62,734 nucleotides of DNA from Acetobacter sp. UBA5411 (GCF_002409645.1 NZ_DHNR01000026.1:15547-78280), one strand, 5' to 3'; positions 33,653-42,111 are shown, numbered from the stretch's first letter. Numbers and translations are program-made. The notes: a model not told the origin generated them from the sequence alone.

Positions 33653-35544
33653 TGGCGCTTCGCTGCCAGTCAGCCCAAGGCAAGCGAATAGCGCCTGTCC
33701 GGGCCAGCGCGGCGGTTGAGGCTAAATATTACGCCGCCCTCCACGCTCTACTTGAGCGCATGCACAACGAGGTCATTCGCGATCTCGCGAAAGCCTACAC
33801 CAAGGCAGAGCCGCAGATAGCGCAGGACGCTTCACCGCTCGCTGCTCTGGTCAAGATCATGGATGGCCTGACAAAGAAATGGCGCAAGAGGTTCGAGGAT
33901 GACGCGGAAACCATCGCGCAACGGTTCACAAAATCCGCACAAGGTCACGCGCAACGCGGTTTTCAGGGTGAACTGAAGCGCCAAGGCTTTATCGTCCAGT
34001 TCAAGCCGACACGACGTGTTCAGGACGTGCTCCAGCGCTCAATTGCCGAGAACGTCAACCTCATCACCGGCATGAGCGCGGATTATCTCAAAGGCATTGA
34101 GACCGCCGTGAACATGTCCGTGATGAACGGGCGCGATCTCAAAAGCCTGGGTGACACGCTCCAGCAGCAATACGGTGTCAGCAGGCGTCGAGCGTCCCTG
34201 ATTGCGCGGGACCAGAATTCGAAAGCTACGTCCGCCATAAACCGGACACGGCAACTCGAACTCGGGATCACAGAGGCAATCTGGGTTCATTCATCGGGCG
34301 GCAAGCACCCGCGACCGAGCCACGTAAAGGCTGGACGAGACAAGCTGAGATACCGGCTCGACAAGGGCGCTTTCATAGACGACGAATGGATACACCCCGG
34401 CGAGTGCATCAACTGCTTTACAGGAGAGACCTTAGTCAATCTCGACAATGGTTGTCATAAAGTCTGGCGTCACGATTATAGGGGAGACGTTCTTATCCTT
34501 GAATTTGGCGAGACCAGTGTAAGAGCGACACCTAATCACCCTCTTCTTACCAGCAAAGGATGGGTCGCGGCTGAGTTGATCGAGGGTGGAGATTATGTAT
34601 GGGAGGCTAGGCTTAAGATAATTGAGACCGGCATGAGCAACCACCACATACGACATGCCAGATTCGATGATCTTTTCGATGCGTTCGGGACTTTCGCCTA
34701 TCGGAAGACTGACGTTGGATCTGGATTTGATTTCCACGGCCATGTCCCGGATTCGGAAGTCGAGACTGTAGGGCCAGAGGTCAAACTGTCGGACGAACGG
34801 TATGCCTCTCTCACTGAGAGCGTCCGCGAACTCTTGCTCGCCAATTCCGATAGCCGGGGCGCAGTTGTCCTCGATAGCATTGAGGCGGCGCATTCTTTCG
34901 ATGCGGGCCGCAAGCGTGATGGAAGAAAGTTCTTCGGCGCTACTGTTGGAGAAGCGAATGACATTAGCCTCGCCACCGCTCCGCGTATCCAAACCAAGGT
35001 AACGCATTCTGGTGCGGACAAAATCTCTGGAACGACCGAGGTAGTGAGCCATTCTGAGGACAGACACACCATCGGTGTGCCACTGGATGATTTTCTCGTC
35101 GTTTCCAGAGAACGAAATATCTCTTTTATGGTGCCCGATATCATCGAGGGCGCGACTGACCACCTGCTGACTGCATCCGATCCTCGCTCCGATATCGGAC
35201 ATACTCATTCCTTCATCGTAAAGCCTGACGACCTCCTGAATATCAATGTCGATGCGGCGATGAGACTTTCTGCCCTTTCGAAAGTCGGTCGCAAACCCAG
35301 CTTTGCGGAGATGCTTGCTGAGTTCATCAGTGTTTACGCCGATGTTCTCGGCGAGAGCTTTGAGTGTGGGGAATTTGTGTATAGACGCCGCCGCATCAGC
35401 GACAAATTCAGGCGTGAATATTATTCTGGCCATGTATATACCCTAGAAAGTGATACCGGGTATTATACGGTCGGAGAAACAGCGACAGCAACAAAAAACT
35501 GCCGATGTGTTTCGTCACCGATTATTCCGGGGTTTGACGACTAG
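33652..35544 (+). CDS. Head morphogenesis protein (SPP1 gp7/Mu gpF-like) interrupted by an intein
   Basis: 630 residues, GTG start overlapping the portal stop. Residues 1-254 are a minor head protein with SVMNGRDLKSLGDTLQQQYG, SRRRASLIARDQNSKATSAI and WIHPGECIN. The conserved end NCRCVSSPII is split between Asn254 and Cys617 by a 362-residue intein (34414-35499). Excision would give a 268-residue protein of normal length ending CRCVSSPIIPGFDD. Because the C-extein is only 14 residues, the host domain is almost complete even before splicing. The gene follows the portal, as usual for this family, and helps connect portal and capsid. Confidence 0.88.
   Translation: MALRCQSAQGKRIAPVRASAAVEAKYYAALHALLERMHNEVIRDLAKAYTKAEPQIAQDASPLAALVKIMDGLTKKWRKRFEDDAETIAQRFTKSAQGHAQRGFQGELKRQGFIVQFKPTRRVQDVLQRSIAENVNLITGMSADYLKGIETAVNMSVMNGRDLKSLGDTLQQQYGVSRRRASLIARDQNSKATSAINRTRQLELGITEAIWVHSSGGKHPRPSHVKAGRDKLRYRLDKGAFIDDEWIHPGECINCFTGETLVNLDNGCHKVWRHDYRGDVLILEFGETSVRATPNHPLLTSKGWVAAELIEGGDYVWEARLKIIETGMSNHHIRHARFDDLFDAFGTFAYRKTDVGSGFDFHGHVPDSEVETVGPEVKLSDERYASLTESVRELLLANSDSRGAVVLDSIEAAHSFDAGRKRDGRKFFGATVGEANDISLATAPRIQTKVTHSGADKISGTTEVVSHSEDRHTIGVPLDDFLVVSRERNISFMVPDIIEGATDHLLTASDPRSDIGHTHSFIVKPDDLLNINVDAAMRLSALSKVGRKPSFAEMLAEFISVYADVLGESFECGEFVYRRRRISDKFRREYYSGHVYTLESDTGYYTVGETATATKNCRCVSSPIIPGFDD
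34432..35433 (-). CDS. Antisense homing endonuclease candidate nested in the intein
   Basis: 333 residues. Three helix-turn-helix units lie at about 23-46 (TLKALAENIGVNTDELSKHL), 66-98 (GMSMSDIGARIGCSQQVVSR) and 113-146 (VSVLRMAHYLGRSRDFVRTR). A nuclease core follows at about 199-236: EQEFADALSERGIPFVRQF, LDFRIRD (Asp225) and VEIKSRS (Glu234-x-Lys236), a PD-(D/E)XK/Vsr-like order. It is in exact antiparallel codon register with the intein, from its codon 7 to codon 340. The ATG has AGGG seven bases upstream and a TATAAT box 29 bases upstream. DNA-binding modules plus a nuclease inside an intein point to homing. I know no characterised relative. Confidence 0.8.
   Translation of the reverse strand: MARIIFTPEFVADAAASIHKFPTLKALAENIGVNTDELSKHLRKAGFATDFRKGRKSHRRIDIDIQEVVRLYDEGMSMSDIGARIGCSQQVVSRALDDIGHHKRDISFSGNDEKIIQWHTDGVSVLRMAHYLGRSRDFVRTRMRYLGLDTRSGGEANVIRFSNSSAEELSSITLAARIERMRRLNAIEDNCAPAIGIGEQEFADALSERGIPFVRQFDLWPYSLDFRIRDMAVEIKSRSNVSLPIGESPERIEKIIESGMSYVVVAHAGLNYLKPSLPYIISTLDQLSRDPSFAGKKRVIRCRSYTGLAKFKDKNVSPIIVTPDFMTTIVEID
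35462..35491 (-). promoter_or_regulatory. Predicted promoter of the antisense endonuclease gene
   Basis: A perfect TATAAT at 35467-35462 on the minus strand with TTGCTG 18 bases upstream; transcription would begin near 35455, giving a leader of about 22 bases that includes the AGGG site. It lies within sense codons of intein block F. Confidence 0.5.
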
Positions 35545-35546
35545 AA

Positions 35547-36668
35547 ATGACTGACAAACTGGCTTTCGACCGTTCGGTGCGACGCATCGACGCGGACGGA
35601 CACCTCCACGTTGAACGCTGCGTCATCAGCGCCGCAGTCGTGTCACCGTATTATGGCCGAGAAATCCCCGGTTCGGAAGAGTTGAGCCTAGAGCCTGACA
35701 CGATTTATTGGCTCTACCGCGATGCCGACGCGCTGCGTGAAGCGGCGGCCAGCATGAACGGCAAGCCCATCATCGAGGTTCATCAGCCTATCAGTGCTGA
35801 AGATCACCCGAAAGAAATAACCGTCGGTGCCGTCAACAATGTCCGTTTCGATGACCCTGACCTGATTGGCGAACTGTCGATCTGGGATGGTGATGCCATC
35901 GATCGGATTGAGGACGGCTCGAAACGCTGCGTCTCGTCTGGATACGCTTACCGAGCGGTCCCGGAAGAGGGCGAGATCAGCGGCCAGAAATACACGCTCA
36001 AGATGGTTGATATTCGCTTCAACCACCTTGCGCTTGTCGAAAACCCCCGCGTGCAAACTGCCATCATCGGCGACAGCGCGATCACCACAATGGAGAACGA
36101 TATCATGGCTGTTCGCAAGCCCATGACAGCAGCAGGCCGCGTCTTGGCGGCTTTGAAGAGTGGCCGCCTCGGCATGGATGCGTCCGAAGAGGACGTAAAG
36201 AAGTGCATGGACGAGGACGAGGACGACAAAAAGGAAGACGAGAAGGCCGCCGACGCCAAGGCTTGTGATGAAGATAGCAAGAAGGCCGAGGATGAAGACG
36301 AGGACGACAAAAAGGCTGAAGACGAGGAAGAGGACAAGCCGAAACCCGGCATGGACGCTGCCTCTGTTCGTCTGGCCATTGATGCTGCCGTCTCCAAAGA
36401 GCGCAAGCGCAACAAGCAGGCGCAGGACGCCCGCGAAGCTGTCCGCCCTCTCGTCGGTGATGTCATCGGTCTGGACAACGCGCCGGACATTTATCGCTAC
36501 GCACTGAAGAACGTCGGTGTGGATGCGGAGAACGTCCACCCGTCGGCTCTGCCTGCAATGGTCAGTATGGCTATGGCGTCCCGCCAGCAGAAGCCGCGTG
36601 TGGCGATGGATGCAGCGCCTGACAGTGATTCCCCTCTGGCGGGCGTCTCCGCTCGTCGCAAAGCGTAA
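35547..36668 (+). CDS. DUF2213 prohead protease/scaffold protein
   Basis: 373 residues. The N-terminal 190 residues follow DUF2213: YWLYRDADALREAAASMNGK, PIIEVHQPISAEDHPKEITV, CVSSGYAYRAVPEEGEISGQ and IRFNHLALVENPRVQTAIIG, a serine-protease-like fold of the head-maturation type. The middle is a highly acidic Asp/Glu/Lys coil (about 205-260) and the end is helical, like a fused scaffold. It sits directly before the capsid genes. Confidence 0.82.
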   Translation: MTDKLAFDRSVRRIDADGHLHVERCVISAAVVSPYYGREIPGSEELSLEPDTIYWLYRDADALREAAASMNGKPIIEVHQPISAEDHPKEITVGAVNNVRFDDPDLIGELSIWDGDAIDRIEDGSKRCVSSGYAYRAVPEEGEISGQKYTLKMVDIRFNHLALVENPRVQTAIIGDSAITTMENDIMAVRKPMTAAGRVLAALKSGRLGMDASEEDVKKCMDEDEDDKKEDEKAADAKACDEDSKKAEDEDEDDKKAEDEEEDKPKPGMDAASVRLAIDAAVSKERKRNKQAQDAREAVRPLVGDVIGLDNAPDIYRYALKNVGVDAENVHPSALPAMVSMAMASRQQKPRVAMDAAPDSDSPLAGVSARRKA

Positions 36669-36680
36669 GGAGTAGCCCAG

Positions 36681-37193
36681 ATGGGTTTCCCCAAGAAGAT
36701 CAATTACAACTGGGCGGTTGGATTTCCGGGCGGCATTGCCTCGGCCAATCCCCGCCGATCCGCCATTCCCGGCTCCCTCGGTTTCCGTGCTGGCGCGGGT
36801 GGCGTGTCCGTCGGTGCGTTCGGATGGGTGCAGGCTGACGGCGTGACCGTGCTGAACAAGCCGGTCGCCACCGAGGCCCCTACAGGTTTCGTCCTGTGTG
36901 ACCAGACTGGCCTCATCACTGAATATCTCGGTGAGTCCACAATGACGCTGCTCGATGGCTGGAATGTCCAGCTCATGACGGGCGGAGATTACTTCGCTGT
37001 AGCCACAACCGCCGCGACCGCTGGGCAGGCTGTCTACGCCTCCACGACCGATGGAACGCTGACGACTGGCGCGGCTGGCACCGTTCCTGACGGCACTGTC
37101 GCAACCGGCTTCGTCGTGACGCAGGGCGGAGCAATCGGCGCAACAATCATCATCTCTGGCGCAGTAGCGCCGATCTCCGGGAGCAACGAATAA
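36681..37193 (+). CDS. Capsid decoration (structural cement Gp24-like) protein
   Basis: 170 residues. NWAVGFPGGIASANPRRSAI near the start and repeated Gly/Thr/Ala β-rich segments (GTVPDGTVATGFVVTQGGAI) match small cement proteins encoded before DUF2184 capsid genes. Expected to stabilise the expanded head. Confidence 0.75.
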   Translation: MGFPKKINYNWAVGFPGGIASANPRRSAIPGSLGFRAGAGGVSVGAFGWVQADGVTVLNKPVATEAPTGFVLCDQTGLITEYLGESTMTLLDGWNVQLMTGGDYFAVATTAATAGQAVYASTTDGTLTTGAAGTVPDGTVATGFVVTQGGAIGATIIISGAVAPISGSNE

Positions 37194-38236
37194 TGGCGAC
37201 TTTCCGCACTGATGCGGCCCGTCTCGCTCAGGACTGGGGAATCAACCTCCCCGGCGTGACGCACTATGTGGGTGAGCGTGGTAACGCGTTCGACGCCGCC
37301 CCTGTGTTCTCTGCCGTGACCGCACCGAACAGCGGTATTCCGGCTGTCATCAACACGATGGTTGATCCGCAGCTTATCCGCCAGCTCATCACTCCGACGA
37401 AATCGGAAGAGATTTACGGCAGTCAGAAGAAGGGCGACCGGGCTATCAAGACCGTCATGTTCCCGGTCCTTGAATCCTCTGGTTACGCTGTAGCGTATGG
37501 CGACTATGAGCAGGCTGGTGACAGCAGCGCAAACGCCAACTGGGTCAGCCGTCAGTCATTTCCGTTCCAGACGTGGGCCAAGTATGGCGATCTGGAAGCT
37601 GAAATGATGGGCATGGGTAACATCGACTGGATTGCCGAGCAGCGCACGGCCGGCGCTTCTGTCCTCGCCAAGCAGGCGAACCTCATCAATCTGTTCGGTG
37701 TATCTGGCCTTGAGAACTATGGCGCTCTCAACGATCCGTCCCTGCCTGCTGCTATCACAGCATCGCTCAAGACCGGAACGGCGACGGCATGGACCAGCAC
37801 CAGCGACCCGAACGCAGTCTACAACGATTTTGTGACCCTGTTCTCTGATCTGAACAAGGCTATGATGGGCAACATCGACAACCAGACCCGCGTCAAGGTT
37901 GTCCTGCCGTCCGAATTGTCGCCTGTCCTGACCTACACGAACAGCTTCGGCATCACCCTTGAGGAGATGCTGAAGAAGTCATGGCCGAACATGGAAATCG
38001 TGTTTCTGCCGGAAGCGGGCGTCACTATGTCTGGCGGCTACACCAGCGCGAACGTCATGCAGATGTTTGTGCCGGAAGTGGATGGTGTTGAGACTGTCAC
38101 TACTGCTTTCACCGAACGCCTGACCATGCACCGGCTTGAGCAGTATTCCACCAACGCACGACAGAAAATGTCGCGTGGCGGATGGGGCACGGTCTGGAAA
38201 CGCCCGATGGCCGTTGCTCAGATGGTGGGGATTTGA
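37193..38236 (+). CDS. Major capsid protein (DUF2184)
   Basis: 347 residues, HK97-fold capsid protein of the DUF2184 family: QDWGINLPGVTHYVGERGNA, INTMVDPQLIRQLITPTKSE, FPFQTWAKYGDLEAEMMGMG and FTERLTMHRLEQYSTNARQK. TAATG junction with the cement gene. No separate long scaffold domain, in line with the scaffold being fused to the DUF2213 protein. Confidence 0.88.
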   Translation: MATFRTDAARLAQDWGINLPGVTHYVGERGNAFDAAPVFSAVTAPNSGIPAVINTMVDPQLIRQLITPTKSEEIYGSQKKGDRAIKTVMFPVLESSGYAVAYGDYEQAGDSSANANWVSRQSFPFQTWAKYGDLEAEMMGMGNIDWIAEQRTAGASVLAKQANLINLFGVSGLENYGALNDPSLPAAITASLKTGTATAWTSTSDPNAVYNDFVTLFSDLNKAMMGNIDNQTRVKVVLPSELSPVLTYTNSFGITLEEMLKKSWPNMEIVFLPEAGVTMSGGYTSANVMQMFVPEVDGVETVTTAFTERLTMHRLEQYSTNARQKMSRGGWGTVWKRPMAVAQMVGI

Positions 38237-38238
38237 TC

Positions 38239-38655
38239 ATGGCCGACACAGTAACCGTCTGCTGCCGCCTCCCGCATGGCCTGCGTCTGCGCCTCACCCC
38301 GGAAGGTGATGTTCAGCGCCGCGCCGAACTGAGCAAGGCAGGAACCCCTGACCGCAGCCCCACTGGCTACGTCAAGGAGGTCGTTGTGCAGGGCGCGAAC
38401 CGTGCGCCGAACTACCACCCGAAAGATAACGTGATGCTCGGTCGCGTTGGCCGAACGGTGGTGGACAAGTCATTCTGGGATGCGTGGATCGCTGCTCACA
38501 AGGATAGCGATCTGGTCAAGAATAACTGCGTGTTTGCAGAACTGACCGACGCAAAGGCTGATGCCAAGGCTGCCGAGTTCTCCAAGGTTAAGACAGGCTT
38601 TGAGCCGGTCGATCCTGAAGAACTGAAGCGAAAAGGTCTTGAGGCAGCGGCCTGA
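38239..38655 (+). CDS. Hypothetical head protein, 138 residues
   Basis: MADTVTVCCRLPHGLRLRLT, then SPTGYVKEVVVQGANRAPNY and VVDKSFWDAWIAAHKDSDLV: a small β-rich protein often found after the capsid gene in related prophages. Probably a neck or head-completion factor; no activity known. Start at ATG 38239. Confidence 0.68.
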   Translation: MADTVTVCCRLPHGLRLRLTPEGDVQRRAELSKAGTPDRSPTGYVKEVVVQGANRAPNYHPKDNVMLGRVGRTVVDKSFWDAWIAAHKDSDLVKNNCVFAELTDAKADAKAAEFSKVKTGFEPVDPEELKRKGLEAAA

Positions 38656-39098
38656 TGAGTGACGCGATCACGCAATGTCCGGGCGTGGCTACGTTCGATT
38701 ACGATGTGTGGTCGCTACGCTACCCGGCACTCAAATGCTACATTGGCGAGGATTTGGCCCAGTCTTATTTCGATGAGGCTGGTCTGTATCTGAACAATAC
38801 GCCATTGAGCATTGTTCGGGACGTTGGAAAACGTGCGGTTCTGCTGGGTATGCTGACCGCACATCTGGCGCTTCTGAACCTACCGACCTCTCAAGGCGGT
38901 CTCGGTGGCTCTGTTGGCCGCGTGTCTTCGGCGTCCCGTGGCAGCGTGTCGATCTCCACGGATTTCGGCCCGCAGACCGCGGACGCCGCATGGTTCAACC
39001 AGACACAGCCCGGCGCGGCGTTCTGGGTGGCAACGCGCTATCTCAGGCAGATGGCGTTCGTCCCGGGACGATCAACAAGGCCGCGCATATGGCCCTGA
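38655..39098 (+). CDS. DUF4054 head-tail connector protein
   Basis: 147 residues. FDYDVWSLRYPALKCYIGED and KRAVLLGMLTAHLALLNLPT match DUF4054 head-tail adaptor proteins, which form the ring under the portal. ATGA overlap with the previous gene. Confidence 0.78.
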   Translation: MSDAITQCPGVATFDYDVWSLRYPALKCYIGEDLAQSYFDEAGLYLNNTPLSIVRDVGKRAVLLGMLTAHLALLNLPTSQGGLGGSVGRVSSASRGSVSISTDFGPQTADAAWFNQTQPGAAFWVATRYLRQMAFVPGRSTRPRIWP

Positions 39099-39625
39099 AG
39101 TCGAACGGCGGCCCCGGCTGGCAAGCTGCTATCGAGAGATTGCAGCAGAAGGTCAGGTCAGGCGCACACGCGGCGGCAGGCTTTCAGGATGGCGAGACCT
39201 ACCCTGATGGAACGCCGGTTGCTCAAGTTGCAGCATGGGATGAGTTCGGAACAAAGACCGCGCCGCCTCGCTCATTCATGAGAAAGACCATCACGGATCA
39301 TAAAGCGGAGTGGCCGAAGCTACTTGCGGCTGCTTTGAAAGCGACGAACTACGACGTGGACAAGGCTCTTGGGATGGTAGGCGAGAAAATGGCCGCCCAG
39401 ATACGAGAGGAAATCGCGTCGATAGATGGCCCGGCAAACGCGCCATTGACCAACCTCCTGAAAGACCGTTTCCCGATGGGAGGTTATTCGATTGATGATC
39501 TCCGCAAGGCTGCTAACGACATTCGAAAAGGCGTTACAGCACCAGCAGGAAAGCCACTGGTCTGGTCGGGGCAGATGCTCCGATCTGTCACGTCACAGGT
39601 AAAAGAGGGCGCGACGGATGATTGA
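39089..39625 (+). CDS. Phage virion morphogenesis/tail-completion protein
   Basis: 178 residues from ATG 39089. PVAQVAAWDEFGTKTAPPRS (a stretch common in gp10/Mu gpG-type proteins), RSFMRKTITDHKAEWPKLLA and GKPLVWSGQMLRSVTSQVKE. The GTW/G-tk-PPR-SFmR pattern is typical of tail-completion proteins of Mu-like and HK97-like phages. A reading from 38990 would overlap the previous gene by over 100 bases. Confidence 0.75.
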   Translation: MALKSNGGPGWQAAIERLQQKVRSGAHAAAGFQDGETYPDGTPVAQVAAWDEFGTKTAPPRSFMRKTITDHKAEWPKLLAAALKATNYDVDKALGMVGEKMAAQIREEIASIDGPANAPLTNLLKDRFPMGGYSIDDLRKAANDIRKGVTAPAGKPLVWSGQMLRSVTSQVKEGATDD

Positions 39626-39998
39626 TGTCTTCGGACTAGCTGGCTCTCTCTGCTCGAACGTCAACCCTCGCACGCAGGCGTTGATCCGCATCAGCACGGG
39701 TAGCACCGATAACGCGGATGGAACGCCAAACGTCCAGTATGAAACAACGATCATCGAAATTGAGGTTCAGGCCCTCACATCCGAGGACTTGAAACAGGTC
39801 GAGAATATCAGCCAGCAGGCCGACATGCGGGCCGTCTACTTGTTCGGGGCGGCGAAGGCACTCAACCGCCCCCTTCAAATCGGCGGCGATATCCTGACAT
39901 TTTACGGCTCTGACTGGCTGATTACGCAATCTCTGGAAGACTGGGGCAATAACGAATGGTCCAAGGTAGTGGCAACACGCCAGCTTCCTACGCCGTAA
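39618..39998 (+). CDS. Hypothetical neck protein, 126 residues
   Basis: IIEIEVQALTSEDLKQVENI and LQIGGDILTFYGSDWLITQS; β-rich, seems related to proteins between head connector and tail terminator in myovirus-like prophages. Function inferred from place. Confidence 0.65.
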   Translation: MIDVFGLAGSLCSNVNPRTQALIRISTGSTDNADGTPNVQYETTIIEIEVQALTSEDLKQVENISQQADMRAVYLFGAAKALNRPLQIGGDILTFYGSDWLITQSLEDWGNNEWSKVVATRQLPTP

Positions 39999-40510
39999 CG
40001 CCAACTGAAAAGGACATTTACACAGCCGTTCGATCATGGCTCCTTTCGGTCCTCCCTTCTGGTTTCAGGGTTATTCAGGGGCAGCAGAACCGAGCAGCCC
40101 CACCTCCTGACCCGTTCGCCGTCATGACGCTCATCGGACGCGAGAGGATTGCCACAAACGGCTGGTCATACACAGATACCGCCCGCAACGTCACTGAGCA
40201 GACGCAGCTCACAATGCAGGTCAGTCTGTTCGGATGCGCTTCGAGCAACCAGATGGAAACCATCACGATGCTCTGGCGCGATTTTCAGGCGGTGGACTGG
40301 TTTCGCTCGCAGTCGATACCGATTGCACCACTCAACACCTCTTCGACCCGGAAGCTCGGTTTTCTCAATGGCGAGAAACAATACGAAGACTGCTGGTCTG
40401 CTGATCTGCTCATGCAGGTCAATTTCACAGCGTCTGTCCGGCAGCAATTCGCCGACACGCTTTCTGCAACATTGATCGAGGTGGATACGACCTATCCACC
40501 AACGGAGTAA
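39956..40510 (+). CDS. Neck/tail terminator protein (gp12-like)
   Basis: 184 residues. YTAVRSWLLSVLPSGFRVIQ, GQQNRAAPPPDPFAVMTLIG and TQLTMQVSLFGCASSNQMET resemble the phage neck terminator gp12-like domain. It overlaps the previous gene by 43 bases; the start is therefore uncertain, but no better one is visible. Confidence 0.68.
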   Translation: MVQGSGNTPASYAVTPTEKDIYTAVRSWLLSVLPSGFRVIQGQQNRAAPPPDPFAVMTLIGRERIATNGWSYTDTARNVTEQTQLTMQVSLFGCASSNQMETITMLWRDFQAVDWFRSQSIPIAPLNTSSTRKLGFLNGEKQYEDCWSADLLMQVNFTASVRQQFADTLSATLIEVDTTYPPTE

Positions 40511-40513
40511 CCT

Positions 40514-41671
40514 ATGGGTAGCATCCCTATTTCGCAGGTGGTGAGCGTCGTCCCCGGCGTCCTCGCAGCCGCGTCCGGTCTGGACAATCTCTCTGCCCTG
40601 TTCGCAACCGCTCCGACGACCAGCCTGACGGCAGGAAGCGTGCAGTCATTCACATCTGCCGCTGATGTCGGCACGGCGTTCGGTGACACGTCAAACGTGT
40701 ATCGCATGGCTGAGGTCTATTTCTCTGGCTATGAAACAGCCGTCATGACGCCCGGCACGCTCTACATTGGCGCGGTCGATGTGTCAGAGGCAATCGGCAC
40801 GCAGCTTGATACGCTCCGAAACGCAAACGGCGGCTGGAACGGCCTGGTATTTGACACAGTTCTGGCGCTCACAAACGCGCAGGCCGTCGCCACATGGGTA
40901 GGCACACAGAATCAGCAGATTTATTGCGCTCTGGCGGACAACACAACCGAGGCCGCGACGACAGGCAACACGACCGCTCTGGGACCGTGGCTCGCCACCC
41001 AGAACATCAGCGGCGTGACGGCCATCTATGACACGGACGTTCTGTCCTGTGCTCTGGCGATGGCGTGGATGGCCTCCCTGTCATTCGATACGACGGACGG
41101 ACGGCAGACGCTGGCGTTCATTGAGGATGCGTCCGGCCTTGTCGAGGCGGCTGTTACGGATGGCTCAACAGCATCAACGCTGATCACCAATGGTTATTCG
41201 TTCTACGGCCAGTATGCGAACGGTGCGAGCCAGTTCGTATTCATGCGCCCCGGACAGGTTTCCGGAAAGTTCCTGTGGGCAGACAGCTACGTCAATCAGA
41301 TATGGCTCAACAGCAATCTGACGACTGATCTCATCAATCTCCTGCTGACGACGGGAAATATCCCCTACAACACGCAGGGCGATACGTTGGTTGAAGCCTC
41401 GCTCAAGGACACAATCACGCAAGCCCTTTCGTTCGGCATGATCCAGACCGGCGTCAATCTGACCACGCTCCAGAAGCAGCAAATCAACAATGCAGCGGGC
41501 GTCACCACGGCGGCGGATAGCGTCGTCAATAATGGCTACTACCTGAAACCGAACATCAGCACTGCCGCCGCTTCTTATCGTGTCAAACGCACAACGCCGC
41601 CCGCGCAGCTTTGGTATTCCGATGGCCAGTCTGTGCAGAGCATAACCCTCAACAGCGTGGAGGTACAGTAA
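40514..41671 (+). CDS. Tail sheath-like protein (DUF3383)
   Basis: 385 residues. VVSVVPGVLAAASGLDNLSA at the N-terminus, the Gly/Thr-rich middle, and TGVNLTTLQKQQINNAAGVT then PPAQLWYSDGQSVQSITLNS at the end match DUF3383, the contractile sheath family of some myoviruses. Its presence, with gp25-like and baseplate J genes downstream, makes this a contractile-tail phage. Confidence 0.82.
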   Translation: MGSIPISQVVSVVPGVLAAASGLDNLSALFATAPTTSLTAGSVQSFTSAADVGTAFGDTSNVYRMAEVYFSGYETAVMTPGTLYIGAVDVSEAIGTQLDTLRNANGGWNGLVFDTVLALTNAQAVATWVGTQNQQIYCALADNTTEAATTGNTTALGPWLATQNISGVTAIYDTDVLSCALAMAWMASLSFDTTDGRQTLAFIEDASGLVEAAVTDGSTASTLITNGYSFYGQYANGASQFVFMRPGQVSGKFLWADSYVNQIWLNSNLTTDLINLLLTTGNIPYNTQGDTLVEASLKDTITQALSFGMIQTGVNLTTLQKQQINNAAGVTTAADSVVNNGYYLKPNISTAAASYRVKRTTPPAQLWYSDGQSVQSITLNSVEVQ

Positions 41672-41672
41672 C

Positions 41673-42110
41673 ATGTCTGATCTCGATATCACCTCTGCCA
41701 ATTCGATCTTCGTCATCACTGTCACGTCGCTATTGCAGGCTCCTGTCACGCTCCAGAATTACGCGGCAGACCGGGCATGGGACGCTCCAGAATTGGAGAT
41801 GGCCGAAACGCAAATGTCGATCGACGGGTATCTGAATGCAGGCTGGGTGCCGAACCCGGTTGACCAGACAGTTTCATTCTCGGCGGCCAGTGTCAGTGTT
41901 CCTGTGTTCGAGACGATCATGGCGGCGCAGCAGACGTCACGCTCGCTCTATCGTCTCGGTGGTGAAATCACACTGACCAGCACAGGCCGGAAATACACGA
42001 TGGTCAACGGCATCCTGCGAGCGGCCAGCGTTCTGCCAGCAGCAGCGCGTGTTCTTGAGGCTCGGGCCTTCTCGATCCGCTGGCAGTCCGTAACTCCGGC
42101 AGGTATCTGA
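41673..42110 (+). CDS. Tail tube protein
   Basis: 145 residues directly after the sheath gene. DITSANSIFVITVTSLLQAP, VETIMAAQQTSRSLYRLGGE-type β-strands and TGRKYTMVNGILRAASVLPA are consistent with a tail tube fold. Assigned mainly by order. Confidence 0.72.
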   Translation: MSDLDITSANSIFVITVTSLLQAPVTLQNYAADRAWDAPELEMAETQMSIDGYLNAGWVPNPVDQTVSFSAASVSVPVFETIMAAQQTSRSLYRLGGEITLTSTGRKYTMVNGILRAASVLPAAARVLEARAFSIRWQSVTPAGI

Positions 42111-42111
42111 T

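Larger units (their letters stand above)
34414..35499 (+). other. Intein (Hint domain), 362 residues
   Basis: Block A is CFTGETLVNLDNG starting with nucleophile Cys1; block B is VRATPNHPLLTSKGW with Thr39 and His42 (TxxH). The C-terminal blocks F/G are VYTLESDTGYYTVGE and TATKN, ending Lys361-Asn362 before extein Cys+1. The usual penultimate His is Lys here. Residues about 75-335 between the splicing blocks show no LAGLIDADG or HNH motif in this frame; the same bases encode a nuclease on the other strand. Confidence 0.88.

Noticed and set aside
35688..36539. 283-codon antisense frame over the DUF2213 gene
   Set aside because: Next to the intein I looked for a second nested gene, but this frame is low-complexity (the mirror of the acidic coil) and has no recognisable motif.
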